Positions 4,984 through 5,149 of a stretch of 5,149 nucleotides of DNA are shown here, piece by piece. Below the pieces are notes generated by a model, which ran no database searches, was not told the origin of the DNA, and worked only from the letters and a program-made list of their open reading frames with translations. The stretch is from Bacteroidales bacterium (GTDB lineage Bacteria; Bacteroidota; Bacteroidia; Bacteroidales; UBA932): contig JAGAAD010000058.1 of NCBI GenBank assembly GCA_017615445.1, positions 1 through 5,149 on the forward strand. Direction: 5' to 3'. How positions within the stretch are numbered: position 1 is the first letter of the stretch; each line of letters starts with the position of its first letter. The position numbers and the translations under genes were made by a program.

Positions 4984-5149
4984 ATGAAAAGAGTAGTATT
5001 CGCCATTTTTGCCGCCCTTTTGATTTTCAGTTGCGGAGAGGAACCGCTTCCGGAACCGGGTAACGGCAACGGAACTGATACCCCCACGCCTTCCGGCAAG
5101 ACCTGGTCAGTTAACGGCAGCGTGCAGAAAGGCCCGTTCACGCAGGGCA
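4984..5149 (+). CDS. Probable surface lipoprotein of unknown function (partial, N-terminal 55 codons)
   Basis: ATG at 4984-4986 opens a frame that runs off the right edge after 55 complete codons. Residues 1-17 form a lipoprotein signal: MKR n-region, a hydrophobic core, then IFSC with Cys17. The residues after the cysteine are GEE, fitting the acidic lipoprotein export signal of Bacteroidetes that sends lipoproteins to the cell surface. Residues 21-39 are a low-complexity Pro/Gly/Asn/Thr linker, and the visible mature domain begins WSVNGSVQKGPFTQG (41-55). The QKGPF stretch resembles the start of uncharacterised Bacteroidales lipoproteins, from memory; I cannot name a function. It is transcribed away from the transporter-led operon, with 187 bases between the two start codons. 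No Shine-Dalgarno is visible before the start. Being a lipoprotein is well supported; surface exposure is inferred. Confidence 0.85.
   Translation, partial: MKRVVFAIFAALLIFSCGEEPLPEPGNGNGTDTPTPSGKTWSVNGSVQKGPFTQG

Noticed and set aside
1..5149. Search by eye for CRISPR repeats, tRNA/rRNA genes, transposase genes or insertion-sequence ends
   Set aside because: Nothing repeated at regular spacing, no tRNA-like cloverleaf core and no mobile-element protein motif was seen.

Overview
The window looks like a chromosomal segment from a moderately GC-rich member of the Bacteroidales. Three things suggest this. The GH20 hexosaminidase and the flippase have sequence features I associate with Bacteroidales homologues. 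Two TATATTTG elements match the Bacteroidetes sigma-ABfr -7 consensus TAnnTTTG. Most start codons lack a Shine-Dalgarno sequence, and the right-hand lipoprotein has acidic residues straight after its lipobox cysteine, as in Bacteroidetes surface lipoproteins. An Alistipes-like or uncultured gut or rumen lineage is plausible, but I cannot name a genus.

Positions 4796 down to 1 are one compact minus-strand gene array. In transcription order it holds two short CHR-family (chromate/anion transporter) proteins, a GH20 beta-N-acetylhexosaminidase, a 14-helix polysaccharide/lipid-linked-sugar flippase, and a lipoprotein cyclophilin-type peptidyl-prolyl isomerase cut by the left edge. Three of the four junctions are 4-base ATGA stop/start overlaps and the fourth is a 5-base gap, so the genes are probably co-transcribed and translationally coupled. 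The functions are all membrane or envelope related (anion transport, amino-sugar glycan trimming, glycan export, periplasmic protein folding), but they do not form one obvious pathway.

Positions 4797-4983 are a 187-base divergent intergenic region. It carries a perfect 10-bp inverted repeat whose two arms each contain an outward-facing TATATTTG. It also has a possible 18-codon leader ORF ending in a run of nine G, and a strong GC-rich hairpin just before the next gene.

From 4984 a plus-strand gene begins, encoding a probable surface lipoprotein of unknown function with a QKGPF motif. Only its first 55 codons are present.

I see no RNA gene, CRISPR array, insertion sequence or phage gene. The coding part is ordinary. 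The intergenic region is the only place with structure that gene calls do not explain, and I do not claim a new system.
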